DNA from: Larix kaempferi
Taxonomy: Eukaryota; Streptophyta; Pinopsida; Pinales; Pinaceae
Reading direction: 5' to 3'
Assembly: GCA_027924585.1 (NCBI GenBank)
Contig: BSBM01000092.1
Coordinates: forward strand, 7,806,001 to 7,870,000
DNA length: 64,000 nucleotides
Notes under the pieces: model-generated
What the model saw: the letters and a program-made list of their open reading frames with translations, nothing else
What the model was told of the DNA's origin: nothing
Database searches by the model: none
Translations under genes and position numbers: made by a program
Shown: piece by piece, positions 1-12,632 of the stretch
Layout: each line of letters begins with the position of its first letter
How positions within the stretch are numbered: position 1 is the stretch's first letter

Positions 1-299
1 TCATAAAGTATAAATAAAATTCTATTGCTACTTAATATTGATTTGAAAGTCGACAAAATCTACTTAACTATGATGTTTCTTAAAAAGAAAATAAACATTA
101 CTTTTGAAATTTTTTAACAACTTCATTCAAAGTTAACTCTTATATACAATTGAAAGTATTCAACAACTTCAAAAATAACTTTTAATACAATTTAAAGTAA
201 CATAACATTATTCTTAAAATGGTGCTACATATTTAGATTTCTCTATCAATTAATAAATTAGTAGTCGAACATAGCGTTGATCTCAATATTTTGGCACTG
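1..299. other. AT-rich non-coding DNA
   Basis: AT-rich sequence without a plausible ORF, tRNA or repeat structure. It ends where the CT-rich array starts. Nothing is recognised. Confidence 0.6.
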
Positions 300-848
300 A
301 CACACTTAACCCCCAATATCTCTCTCTATATATATACACATAACCCCCAATATCTATCTCTCTCTAAACCTCTACCCCCCAATATATCTCTCTCTCTCTA
401 GACCGCTAACCACCAATCTCTCACTTTCTCTCTCTCCAGAACCCTAACCTCTAGTCTCTCTCACTCTCTCTCTCTCTGAACACCTATCCACCAATTTCTA
501 TCTCACTCTCTAATCCACTAAGCTCCATTGTATTTCTCTCTATCATTAAACCTCGGACCACCAATCTCTCTCTTTCTCTCCCTCTACCTTCATTCTCTCT
601 CTCTGTCTAAATATATAACCCTGAATTCCTCTAATTCTATTTCTCTCTCTCTAAAACTCTAACTTCCAATCTCTCTCTCTCTCTAAAATACGAACCCACA
701 CCTTCTCTCTCTATATTCTTAACCAACAATCTCTTTATGTTTCTCCCTAAACCCTTAACCACCAATTTATTTCCCTCTCTCTCTCTCGAAGAACCTAAAC
801 CAATAACCACCAATTTCTTTCCCTCTCTCTCTCTAAGCACCTAAATCC

Positions 849-885
<37 letters not shown>

Positions 886-1443
886 AACCCCTAATCCCAA
901 ATATCTATCTCACTAAACCCACAACCTCCAATCTCTCTCTAAACCACCAACCACCATTCTCTCTCTCTCTCAACCACGAAGCTCCAATCTCTATCTCTCT
1001 CTAAGCCCCTAACCATCAATTTATTTATTTCACTCTATCTCTCTCTCTAAACCCCTAAGCTCCAATCTCTCTCTCTCTGAACCCCTAGTCCCAATCTCTC
1101 TCCATATCTCACTCTCTGAGCCCCTGACACACACTCTCTCTCTCTCTCTCAAATCCTAACCCAAAATCTCTCTCTCTCTCTCTCTCTCTCTGTAAACCCA
1201 TAACTCTCAATCTCTCTCTTTTTATCTTTTTGTAATCCCTTTAACTTCCAATATCTCTCTTTATGCTCCTAACCCCTAATCTCTCTCTCTCTCTCTCTCT
1301 AAACCCCTAACCCCTAATATCTATAACTTTCTCTCTCTAGAAACCTATTAACCAATCTATATCTGTCCCAAAAACTCTAAACTCTATGTTCTCTCTCTCT
1401 ACCCCACTAACCACCAATCTCTCTCTCTCTAAACCCATGACCC

Positions 1444-1495
<52 letters not shown>

Positions 1496-1887
1496 AACCC
1501 TTAATCCCCAATATCTCTATAAACCTTTAACCCCCACTATCTCTCTCATTCTACCTAAACCCCTAACCATCAATTTCTCTCCCTCTACCTCTCTCTCTCT
1601 AAACCCCTAACCCAAATCTCTCTCTCTCTCTAAACTACTAACCATCAATCTTTTCTTTATCTCTCTATAAACCCCTGAGCTCCAATATCTTTTTCTCTCT
1701 CTCTCAATCTCCCTCTCTGAACCCCTAATCTCCAAAATCTCTCTCTCTCTGTCTAAACCCCTAACCCCCAATCTCTCTCTCAAAAAGAAAAAAACCTTAA
1801 CCACCAACCTCTCTCTCACTCTCAACCCCTAACATCCAATCCCTCCCTCTCTCTCTCTCTCTCTCTCTCTAAACCCCCTACCACCAA

Positions 1888-1919
<32 letters not shown>

Positions 1920-2044
1920 TACGCTCCAATCTCTCTCTCTCTCTCTTTAAACCCCTAAGCTACAATATCTATCTGTCTATCTTTGTACCCCTAGAAACTA
2001 ATCTCCCTCCATCTCTCTCCCTCTAATCCCTTAAAACCCAATCA

Positions 2045-2082
<38 letters not shown>

Positions 2083-3222
2083 AAACCCCTAACCCCCAAT
2101 ATATCTCTCTCTCTAAACCCCTATCACCCAATCTCTCTCTCTAAACTCCTAACCTCCAATCTCTCCAATCTCTCTCTCTATCTCTACACCCTTTACATCC
2201 ACTCTCTCTATGTCTCTCACTCTCCCTCTCTAAACCCTTAACCCCTAACTTCCAATCTCTCTCTCTCTAAACCTCTAACCCCTAATCTCTCTCTCTCTCT
2301 CTCTCTAAACCCCTAACCCACTCTCTCTCTCTCTAAACCCTTAACCCCAATATCTCTCTCTATAAACCATTAACCCACAATCTCTCTCTATATATATACC
2401 CCTAACACCCAATCTCTATATATCTCTCTCTCTATAAACCACCAATCTCTCTCTATAAATCCCTAACCTGGAATATTTCTCTCTCACTCACTCTCTCCCT
2501 CTCTCTAAACCACTAAGCCTCAATATATCTCTCTCTAAACCCCTAACCACCAATCTCTCTCTCTCTCTCTAAACACCAACTCTCTAATCTCTCTCTCTCT
2601 AAACCCCCAACCACTAATCTCTCTCTTTCTATCTCTCTCTCTAAACCCGTAACTTTTAATCTCTCTCTCTCTCTCTCTAAACCTCTATCCTCCAATTTCT
2701 CTCTCTCTCTCTCTTGACCTCAAACCACCAATATCTCACTTTCTCCCTCTCCAAAATCCTGACCTTTAGTATCTCTCTATGTCTCTCTCTCTATCTCTCT
2801 CTCCCTCTCTCTCTCTCACTCTCTAAACACCTAACCGCCAATTTCTCTCTCCCTCCCTCTAAACCACAAAGCTCTGATCTCTCTCTCTCTCTAAGCCCCT
2901 AACCACCAATCTCTCCCTTTCTCTCCCTCTTTTTCTCTAAACCCATAACCTCCATTCTCTCTCTCTCTCTAAACCTGTAACCCCCAATACCTCTAATTCT
3001 ATCTCTCTCTCTCTCTCTCTCTAAACCTCTAACCTCCAATCTCTCTTTCTCTCTCTAAACGGCTAACTCTTGTTTTTTCTCTCTAAACACTTAACCCCCA
3101 ATCTCTTAATGTTTCTCCCAAAACCCATAACCACCAATTTCTTTCCCTCTCACTCTCTTTCTTTAATCACCTAACCCCCAATCCCCCTCTCTCTCTCTAT
3201 CTCTCTCTAAGGCCCCAACCAC

Positions 3223-3275
<53 letters not shown>

Positions 3276-3338
3276 AACCCCTAACCCCCAATCTCTATCT
3301 CACTAAACCCATAGCCTCCAATAACTCTCTCTCTAAAC
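300..3338. repeat. CT-rich compound minisatellite with telomere-like words
   Basis: About 3 kb of (CT)n blocks of variable length alternate with a degenerate spacer close to TAAACCCCTAACCACCAAT. The spacer contains the plant telomere-strand words CCCTAA and TAAACCC, usually with an extra C, so it is telomere-like and not a true CCCTAAA array. Examples lie around 1480-1520, 2060-2110 and 3260-3300. The purine strand gives Arg/Glu-rich open frames, which are composition artefacts. Units differ in length and sequence, which suggests an old, slipping array and not a recently amplified satellite. Confidence 0.9.
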
Positions 3339-3660
3339 TGGATATGGGTTATAGGTTTTAAAGGTTGGGTGTTTCATGATAGAGTTTAGGGTTGATGAGA
3401 ATTAGAGGTCATAAGGGTTAGGGTTTAATTTTTATTTGACTAGACACTTTAGAGGGTAGGATTAGGTGGTTACAATTATAGGGGTTAAGGGATATTTAAG
3501 TGTTAGGGAATGGGGGATATATCATTATGTGTTAGGATTTAGGATTTTTAGGGGCTATACTACTTTAGGATTATAGTGGGCCAAGAGTTATAATGGTTAG
3601 TTGTACTAGGGCATAGGGATTGCAATGGCTAGGGACTAATTGTAACTCCCCATAGTTTTG
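3339..3660. repeat. G-rich telomere-like tract, opposite orientation
   Basis: Directly after the CT array the plus strand becomes G-rich and carries degenerate TTTAGGG-type words: AGTTTAGGGTT near 3383 and AGGGTTAGGGTTTA at 3413-3426, then scattered TTAGGG and TAGGGG. The preceding array carries the complementary C-rich words on the same strand, so the telomere-like polarity flips near 3340. The words decay towards 3650. Confidence 0.55.
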
Positions 3661-5803
3661 ACTAGGCATGTTTATTAGTCAGACATATTGCACTTTATTT
3701 GCTTATTATATGTTGGACTCAGCTAGACTGAGTAAACCATATTTTCGGCATGTTAGACCTGATTATATGTTGCTGCTATGTTTATGGCGTTACTATGCTT
3801 ATGCTGATACTATGATTATGATGTTATGATGTTACCATTCTCATGATGTTATTATGTTTATGTGGTTACTATGTTGTAGTTATCATGAGATTCATTTCTT
3901 TCATAATGACAATGTACATTTAATTGTTGTCCTTGATGAAATATGATATATATGATGTGGTACGTGGATACCAACCCATGATGTGATCGATTTAATGGTT
4001 TTATGTGATGAAATCAAATGATATTGACAATATGGACCAGATAATGATCAAATGGAAATATTTTTTATAGATATATGTCTACAAAACACTAATATGCAGG
4101 ACATAGGGGCTACGAGGTAGATGGATATCAGATATGATATGAGGAATAAGTAAACAATGAACATTAAATCTCAGCAACCAACAGGATGATACGATTACAC
4201 ACAGCGATAATCCCAGTAACAACAAAGTATGATTTTGACAGGGTATAGACCCAGTATGTTGAGAGGGATGGAGGCATTTCCCACCCTATGTTTTATGATA
4301 CCCGAGGTCGTGGGAGGGATGTGCTAATTCATGATCCCCTAGACGTGTGATGGCGATGGTTATATGCCTGCTAGGAGAGGTTAGGTCCGCTGTTTGGCCG
4401 ACACTACCGTTTTCGATTTCTATATGTGTCCGAGTCGGTGAAGCCAGCACCACATCCTTACTAGCAGAGCAAGAATAGGGAGGATGCGGAAGTAGGATAT
4501 GATGGGAGGATGTGTTAGCTAGTATTGTTGGGGATTAGGAGTTCCATCGCAGTATGTAGTGGTAGTAGGTACCCCTCCCCTGAACATAATTGATTAATTG
4601 ATTACTGTGAACCTACATATAATGATGTTAAACCTTGATTATAAAAACATTAAACAACTCATAATGTTAATTGATTATGTTAAGTATCTATGATTATTAC
4701 TTTTACATTGTTATTGTTAACTAGGAGATTTGCATAAGTAGGATATGCTTACTTATAGGATATATGTGGTGTATACATACGTTGGCCACGTATGCAGACT
4801 TTGCATATATACACTAGTATCGTTATACAAATACTTAAAGGTTAAATAATGGTGTAAGTGAAACAGTGAGTTCATTATACATTGATCCTAGATAGGTAAT
4901 GGAAGTTAAGCAAGACGTTAAGTAATCTTTAACTAAATGTGACTACTGTAATGGATGATTGATTTGAGTATCGTCAATTGGAATTATTGTCAGAATTTTT
5001 CGTAACTAAGTATAAACATTGTTCCATATTCGAAAGTAAAATTGTATTGTTTAATTCTTAATTATGATTGGTTAAACCCGTAAGGGTACTTTGTCTATAA
5101 GTATAGAAGTACTAAGTTGATAATCAGATACTTAGGAAGCAACCAAACAAATAGTATTAATTACTATTCATTAATTTATTGTTATTATTATTAGAATTAT
5201 TAATAATAATTGGATTAAATAATTGTTATTGTTAATATCATCATGAGTATTATTGTTTTAAAATTATTGTCAAATGAGAAGTTCATTATGTTAGTTTAAT
5301 TAATTATTTAAAACATATGGATTGATCATGTCCTATCCTTTGGATAGTGGAACATTAATGGGTTTAAAAACAAATCTGAATTTAAAGTATACATTTAATA
5401 ATATGATATTATTATTATAAGAGTATTTAAAACAAATCTAGAAATCCTTGTCGAATCTGATTTTGTTCAATAATCAGAACATTGGAATCCTCATCATGTC
5501 CAGTCACACTTATTATTTAATATTCTAACTTAAAAAAATTTAAGACGTAATTGATAGATTGAACCAACCATTTAAAGATAAACCACCACTACAGAACCCG
5601 AAGGGTCAACATAAATCATTAAGGAATTACTATTTTATTCAATCAAAAATTAATTATTAATATTGATCGATGAGTGGGACAGATGATCCAACCCATCTCC
5701 TTTAAATGATCCCAAAGTGAACACTTCGAGAGAAGAGTAAATATTGTACAGTCAATAGATTAAACCGAATTAATTAACTATGAGAACATTGAACCATTCT
5801 AGT

Positions 5804-5849
<46 letters not shown>

Positions 5850-7043
5850 TGTGATCCTAAATCTAAAAAAAGATAAAAGGAATTAAATGTTTCAAGAGTT
5901 GGGGGTGGATGAGACAGGGGAGGTGGAGTAAGGATGAAGGAAGGAGAAGGGGATTGGGTATAGAAGGAAGACATGAGGGAGTAGTATTGGGTTGGAAAAG
6001 TTAGGTTTTGGAAAATATAAGAGTCAAATTATGAAAACACTGAGGAAGAGGTGGGAAACTTAGGTTCTGTTTACAGAGGAAGTGGGAAACGTAGGTTCGG
6101 TGATTGAACAAGGGAAGTTGTTACTGGTATTATCGGTTTGTGGGATTGGGGGCTAGGATATCCATCGATTTCCTAGGGCCAGCATGATCAGAGCTGGTCG
6201 GTAGGATGGATTAATCAATCGGTTGCTAAGTTCTAAGGAGACTAAGTTGGAAAGAAAAAATCCACGGATCAAAGGATGCCATATTCAACCTTCAGGCAGT
6301 AGGTACTCCTCTTGTTAATTATTACATTAATTATATTCTAAACCTATGCTAACATATATATATATTCTAAATGACATATGTTGAATCGTGTATGTAAATG
6401 AAAACTTTGGTATTATTTTCTCACTTGTATGTTTGATGCAAACTGACTAAAATAAGGAAATAGATTTGTAATGATAGAAAATAGGGAATGTTTAAATAAT
6501 AATTTTACTAGAAATGGCTCCTTACAATAAATTAGTTTATAAGATGGACTTAGTGCTCTGCTTGAAAGTCAGCACTACACTAATGGTCAAGGGTTTGAGA
6601 TATCGGGGTCATGGATTTATGGTTATAAGGATGAATATTTATATGTACAAGAGGATAATGCGAGTTAGTGATTTTCTGTAATAGTATATACATATTATAG
6701 TATTTGTGGGTATATTGGTGATAAGGGTTAGACGCCATTGGTTATAGGGGTTGCATTCCTACTATCATTAGTATCGCTACTCATAACGGAGGATATGCTT
6801 TAGAGGTCATGTGTAGTGGACTAAGGCATTGTTCTTGAAATTGGATGATTACATTATTATTTTAGGGATTAAAGCCAAGGCTCCATCCCTCAACCATGTA
6901 TAGGGCCCAAACACCCATACCTAGAATCTAAGACATTAGAATGGCCACACCCATATTCATACTTGGAATCAAGGCTAGCCTCAGGAAATCCTATGTCATG
7001 GATTTAGGTGTTATTCATGGAAATTGATGACTAAATCTCCTAA
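3661..7043. other. Unrecognised intergenic DNA
   Basis: No ORF above background and no recognisable retroelement domain. It contains the AT microsatellite listed separately and a purine-rich stretch at about 5880-6070. It could be old retrotransposon UTR or LTR sequence, but no terminal repeats were found. Confidence 0.5.
5807..5847. repeat. (AT)n microsatellite
   Basis: About 20 uninterrupted AT dinucleotides, ending in TTAATG. Confidence 0.95.
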
Positions 7044-7047
7044 CCCT

Positions 7048-7784
7048 TGTGATATTTTATAGGAGAGATCACACAGCTAGAGCAAACCTCACTAAAACTC
7101 ACTCAAGAATAGCAGATAAGAGAAGAAAGAATTGTTGAATCAATAATCACTCATTAACACAAGAAATGACAAAAACTATTGTAATCATACATCAGTTGTA
7201 AGCTGGCACTGTGAAAGTAGAAGAATAACTGAATACAATCAAATGGATTTGAATGCCTCCTAAGGTCATTTGAATTCTCCTCAATGTGTGGCTTGGATAG
7301 CATTGGAGACAACATCCAATTAGTGGTAGCAGTCACAAATAGTCAAAATTCAGTCAAATGAGTCTAACTAAGTGATGTGAGCACAAATCAAGGGACGGAG
7401 ACTCCAAGGAGGGCGCATGAGGCTGATGAGGTTGTCAGTAGGTCAAGTGGCACTTTGATAAAGACAACTAGAAGCTACAGGCAATTAAACTGAGCAATAA
7501 ATGCATAAACTGGTTAATCAATGTTGCAACTGACTGTTAGTGATCCAAGTAGTGTAGTAGGGCGCATATGTCATCCAGGTGAGGAAAACAAGGCACACTA
7601 GGTAGGTAGGAGGGCTCTTGAGGGATAAAAACAAGCTCTAGGGGGTTGAACATAGGCTCTAGGTGTTGGGGAGACTACCATACTAATGAATGGATGTATG
7701 CAGATGCATGCATGATGACTGGATGCATGCAGAATGCATGCATGCATGCAAATACAAAAAAATGATGGTGATAATATTCCAACA
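7048..7784 (-). repeat. 3' LTR of the 7-kb copia element
   Basis: On the minus strand it starts TGTTGGAATATT and ends ATATCACA. It matches 10887-11616 along its length with scattered differences. The adjoining minus-strand sequence GTGCAGGGTGG (7785-7795) is a weak polypurine-tract candidate. Short ORFs inside it are not genes. Confidence 0.9.
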
Positions 7785-8056
7785 CCACCCTGCACGCCAA
7801 ACTATGAGGAAGTAACTGAAAACTAGTAGGGCCCTGGTAATTGAGACCAAAGGTCACTCCATACAACAATCTAAATAAATAAAGTGAGGAAAGAGAGAAA
7901 ACCCAGTGGGAAGAAATCCCCCCCTCAAGATAGACTGTGGTAGGATAATCAATCATGTACATCACTCACCCCAAATGGTAAGTGCACTTCTCCACCGAAG
8001 AAGGATCTATCGACAAGAAATGGATCAATAATGTGAGAAGGATGAAACCTTCCATT

Positions 8057-8875
8057 CTAAAAATCAGATCTGGTTCTCCTCGGATCAAGTGGATCTCCAA
8101 CAAGATCTCTGGCAGATCTAAGAGTAGTGGCTTCCCATCTAGGAAGAGGACGATCTGTAAGCTGTAGATTTGAATATGGGTCTTCCATTCGCTCATCTTC
8201 ACTAATAGGTGCTAGATCTTCAGGTTCTTGTGCATCTAGATCTAGCATTCGCTCTTCATCATCTTCACTCTCATACTCTAAATCTGAACTCTCATGTGAT
8301 GAAGATTCGTTCTCTTGCTCATCAAGCAATGGAGGTGTGGTAGGAAAGCTCTCTTGCTCAACAAGATGAGCATCATGTAGAGGACATTCCTCAAATTGTA
8401 CACTCCTATCAAGGAATGTTGTCATAGTAGAAGGATCAAGAAGCTTGTAAGCCTTTGCATTCAATGCATAACCCACCATTATACACTCTCTGTTTTGTGG
8501 ATCTATGGCTCTCTTTTTCTCTATTGGAATCCTTTCCCATGCTTTGGATCCAAACACTCTGAGATGAGACACATTAGGTTTGTATCCCATCCATGCTTCG
8601 AAAAGAGTCATATCTTTGAGTCCTTTGTGAGGAACTCTATTTTGAAGGTAAGCAGCACAATTGATGGCTTCTTCCCAAAGACTAGGGTGCAACCCTTTCG
8701 ACTTTAGCATGTAGGTTTCCATCTCTTTTAATGTTATGTTCCTTCTCTCTGCAACACCATTCTGTAGTGGTGTGTAGGGAACAGTATGTTGCATCTCAAT
8801 GCCTTCTTCAGCACAAAAGGTTTGAAAATCACCTTTGATGCACTCTCCTCCATTATCAGTGCGAATAGCCTTCAT
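8057..8875 (-). pseudogene. Copia integrase, 3' truncated
   Basis: An open frame of 272 codons with the second half of a copia integrase core. The catalytic Asp lies in a TDNGGE motif near residues 6-11. The TPLQNGVAERRN motif with the catalytic Glu is near residues 36-47, followed by the usual region ending in a PRRTR motif. The first catalytic Asp and the His/Cys zinc region are recognisable upstream (about 8900-9240) but broken by stops and a frame change. Just past the end of this frame, where RT and RNase H should follow, translation jumps to a short piece (EKCTYHLGV, near 7975) that resembles the last residues of a copia RNase H region. An internal deletion therefore removed RT and RNase H. 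Confidence 0.85.
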
Positions 8876-9249
8876 CTTTCTATCTGAAAACTTTTCTACA
8901 GAAGACTTGAAAAACTTAATGTATCCAAATACTTCTGATTTTAATCTAATAAATTATACCCATGTAATTATTGATTAATCATCAATAAAAGTTAGAATAT
9001 ACCTTGCCTTGTTCAAAGATAGATCTATAATGGCCCTGCAACATCACTATGAATTAGATCTAGAGGTTGAGAGGCTCTCCTTTCCTTCCCCTTCTCAAAC
9101 TTCTTTTCCGGATGCTTTCCCATCAAACAACCATTACAGTTGCCCTTGGAAAACTTGACTTTGGGTAGTCCTTCAACCATCTCTTGAGTATGCATATCTT
9201 GCAGGTACTTGTAGTTGAGGTGCCCAAATATTTCATACCATAGCCTACT

Positions 9250-9660
9250 CTATTCATTTACATGAGTGTGAAGAGCAGACTGTTTTGAGAGAGGTATAAA
9301 GTGGGAGAACTCATAGAGTTTCGAGTTTTGGTTTGCAACACCTTTTGCAATGGTAGATCCGGATACCATGTCTTGGATTTTGACCTCATTTGGAGAGAAG
9401 ATCACCCTCTTGGGATCTCCAGTGTGGGTCATCTGGTAGACTAAAAGTAGATTAGTAGTGAGTGTAGGGACATAGAGCACATCTGAGAAGTACCCATGAT
9501 TAAGTTTGATTCTTCCAATCCCCTCAGAGGAGACCTCAGAATCATTCCCCAACAAGATGGAAGTTCCAATAGTAGATTCGAAACCAATAAAGAGATATTT
9601 GGAGGAATGCATGTGTCTTGATGCTCCTGGATCTATGATGAAGGAGGATTATGTTGATGC
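9250..9660 (-). pseudogene. Copia protease / pre-integrase region
   Basis: The minus-strand frame 9250-9612 covers the region between protease and integrase. It has the segment usual in copia elements: a VLYVP-like motif, then a Tyr-Gln-Met and Thr-His-Thr-Gly stretch. Just upstream the protease active site reads DPGA instead of the expected DSGA, and a stop interrupts the link to gag. The aspartic protease is very unlikely to be active. It lies in the same frame as gag. Confidence 0.75.
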
Positions 9661-9696
9661 ACCTGCCATGAGAGCATGACATCTTTCTTTGTCCTC

Positions 9697-10632
9697 TTAT
9701 CTTGATGGTTCACCTTCTTTATTTCTAGTACATGCAGGTATTGGAAGGTTATTCTTTTCAAGAAGTGAAGCCATGAGATCTATGGTCTTCTTCATACATG
9801 AAATCTCATGATGAAATAATCTATTGCAATAGGTACATTTGGATTTCCCCTTATGAGTTTGCTTGTCTTTCTTGGGATCCGAAACTCCTTCTGACAGGTT
9901 TGGAGCTTCCTTCTGCTTCTGCTCATTTGGCTTTCTATCAAAAAAAATTTGCTTTCCCTTGCCATTCTCTCTCTTCACCTCAGCAGCTGCAAGTGCTGAA
10001 TCCATCTTGGGTTTTATCATTCCCTTTTGAATTAACTTCTCCTCCTCTTGTGTGAGAGACTGGATGAAATCATCAAGGCTAGGAAACTTCCATTTTGGGA
10101 TGGACACCTTCGTTGTCTGAAAGGTGGAGACAAATATTGAGTAGTTAGGGCCAAATTTTGATAGTATGGAAAGGATGAGATGCTTCTCTTACTTCTCTAT
10201 TCCATATCTCTTCAATTGTGAAATCAAATTTTTAAACTTGGTAAGAAAGTCATTGATGGAGTCGAAACTGCAAGGGCTCAAGGAGATGAGCTCATTTTCC
10301 AATTTGTGACCTTTCAAGTCATCTTTCTCTCCAAGAAGAGATTAGAGCTTGTCCCATACCTCTTTTGGAGTCTTCATATCTATGACATGAAAATGGAGGT
10401 CTTTGGAAATGCTGAGGAGCAACAGTCCTACTGCTTCATCAAGTTTATCTAAGTACTTTGATTTCTCAACTGCACCAGTGGGCTCAACTACAAAGCCATT
10501 CAATACTCTAGAAAGGATTTTGGACTTCATAAAGATGTCCATCTTTTCTTTGCATTCAAAATAATTGAATGAATTCAGTTTTAGATCCATTGATCTTGAT
10601 GAAGTCGAATTGAAGAAGGAGATAAACTGCAA
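9697..10632 (-). pseudogene. Copia gag, interrupted
   Basis: Two collinear same-frame pieces (10342-10632 and 9697-10107) form the capsid-like gag. The start has the copia pattern of an FNYFECKEKMD-type segment and a later PKEVWDKL motif. The second piece is Lys/Glu-rich and carries a CX2CX4HX4C zinc knuckle with Cys-Thr-Tyr-Cys first, near residue 92. Stops between the pieces break the frame. The ATG at 10630-10632 is the likely original start. Confidence 0.8.
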
Positions 10633-10870
10633 AACAAATGAGAATTGTAAATGGAGATCTGTTGCAATTCTTATTGAACACTGCCTTAGGAGAATTAGCG
10701 CATGTGACTGGATCCTTCACACCTAGCTAGAACTAATTAGATTGCTCCAGTGAATTCAAGACAATTGCACGAGGAATTGTTGTGGAAATCCAAAGGCTTC
10801 TGGTGCTCAATGAAAGACAATTGCTCAAAGAATTGTTGCAACTGTTGTTGTTGCAATTCGAATAGCTGAC

Positions 10871-10886
10871 TTCAGCTCTAATACCA
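10871..10886 (-). other. Primer-binding site of the 7-kb copia element
   Basis: The minus strand reads TGGTATTAGAGCTGAA directly after the 5' LTR end. This matches the initiator tRNA-Met complement with one C-to-T change (TGGTATCAGAGC expected). It defines the LTR edge at 10887. Confidence 0.9.
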
Positions 10887-11616
10887 TGTGATATTTTACA
10901 TGAGAGATCACACATGTGAAGAAAACCTCACTAAAACTCACTCAAGAATAGCAGAGAAGAGAAGAAGAATTGTTGAATCAATAATCATTCATTAACACAA
11001 GAAATGACAAAAACTGTTGTAATTATCATACATTAGGTGTAAGCTGGCACTGTGAAAGTAGAATAATAACTGAATACAATCAAATGGATTCGAATGCCTC
11101 CTAAGTTCATTCGAATTCTCCTCAATGTGTGGCTTGGATAGCATTGGAGACATCATCCAATTAGTGGTAGTAGTCACAAATAGTCAAAAGTCAGTCAAAT
11201 GAGTCTAACTGAGTCTAACTAAGTGATGTGAGCACAAATCAAGGGATGGAGACTCCAAGGAGGGCGCATGAGGCTAATGAGGTTGTCAGTAGGTCAAGTG
11301 GCACTCTGATACAGACAAATGGAAGCTACAGGCAGTTAAACTGAGCAATAAATGCATAAACCGGTCAATCAATGCTGCAACTAACTGTTAGTGATCCAAG
11401 TAGTGTAGTAGGGAGCATATGCCATCCAGGTGAGGAAAACAAAGTGCACTAGGTAGGTAGGAGGGCTCCTGAGGGATAAAAACAGGCTCTAGGGGGCTTA
11501 ACATAGGCTCCATGTGCTGGGGAGACTACCATACTGGTGATTGGATGCATGCAGATGCATTTTGAATGCATGCATCCATGCAAATACAAAAAAATGATGG
11601 TGATAATATTCCAACA
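10887..11616 (-). repeat. 5' LTR of the 7-kb copia element
   Basis: A 730-bp copy of the LTR at 7048-7784 with the same termini. It would carry the promoter of the element. It differs from the partner LTR by small indels and substitutions throughout. Confidence 0.9.
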
Positions 11617-12632
11617 CCCTTGTGGTTAAGGAGAGAAGAGAGGGGTGAGGGAGGGAGGGGGCAGAGTGGAAGAGACGGGGGGGATTGTGTGGATAGGAAA
11701 AGAGGGGGAGTGAGGTTATAGAGAGGGAGGAGGGGTTTAGGGAGAGATAAAAAAAATGAAGGTATCAAAATGAATGTGTGCGTGCATCTACGCGTGTGTG
11801 CATTTGTGCACATGCGTGTTTAGATTCAAAAACATTTGGGAACCCTTGCAGGTTTGCTACTAGCTTCGGACTTCCAAACCTCGAGGCTCGGTCTGAGTTA
11901 TGGAAGAACACACCAATTTCTGTAACTTCATGTTTTTCACGCTTAGTTCCACATATGCTCCACTTGTGCACTACTGATGAAATTACACACACTTGTCAAG
12001 CTCTCTTTGCAAATTCTAACTATATATATTTTGAATAGATATGTTATTGTTTTCTATTTTTAATTCATTTTTAACTGCACTCATGTCAATTTTGTAAAAA
12101 ACATAGGTCATTTATTTGGGCTATAACTTTTGATTGGTTTACGTATTTCGAAAACCGAAAAGAACCCACACAAGAGTACAAGAATACCTACAAACTAAAA
12201 AATAATAATTGATTATGTTAAGACCATGATATGGTGGACCAATGCACGACCATGTCGTTTTAGGGCTTCATTGACTTTCGTAATTTAAAAAAATATATAA
12301 AATTAACTTTTAAAATTTTGGAAAAATAGCCCTGCAAAAGATTTGTTTGTTTCCTACGCCTCTACATATTTTTTTCCTCATAATTTGACAATTTACATAA
12401 CAAACCGGTGGACCAATGCGAACATATGCATTATTTTTTAGAGAAAAAATAGCATACCAATCTTAAAATAGTGACATTTTGGGGTGGTTATACCACGTTT
12501 CCATAAATAAAAGTTATATATTCAAGAAGGTGATCCGATTTTCTGCGTTTCATCTTTTTACACCCAATTCTAAATTTTTTGATAGGTATCTCTAATAATT
12601 CATTTTAATGATCATATTTATGTTTTTCCAGC
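11617..12632. other. Intergenic DNA with a purine-rich tract
   Basis: 11620-11765 is almost all purine on the plus strand (GA-rich with runs of G), a pattern that can form triplex DNA. A TG-rich patch follows near 11770-11820. From 12040 on it is ordinary AT-rich sequence. No gene is recognised. Confidence 0.55.

Larger units (their letters stand above)
7048..11616 (-). mobile_element. Ty1-copia LTR retrotransposon, internally deleted
   Basis: Element of 4569 bp read on the minus strand, bounded by two LTRs of 737 and 730 bp that begin TG and end CA. CCCT flanks both ends (7044-7047 and 11617-11620) and may be the core of the target-site duplication. The interior is only about 3.1 kb. It holds gag, a zinc knuckle, a protease remnant and integrase, but no reverse transcriptase or RNase H. 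The LTRs differ by several substitutions and indels, so it is older than the copia element at 35470. Stops and one frameshift make it non-autonomous. Confidence 0.92.

Noticed and set aside
637-2902. Arg/Glu-rich and Leu/Ser-rich ORFs in the CT array
   Set aside because: They follow automatically from a CT/GA repeat, which rarely makes stops; there is no domain or conserved start.
7598-7965. ORFs inside and next to the left copia LTR
   Set aside because: They lie in LTR sequence with no pol or gag similarity, and the partner LTR does not preserve them.
11526-11813. Pro/Leu-rich minus-strand ORF
   Set aside because: It is the complement of the purine tract and LTR edge; low-complexity composition.
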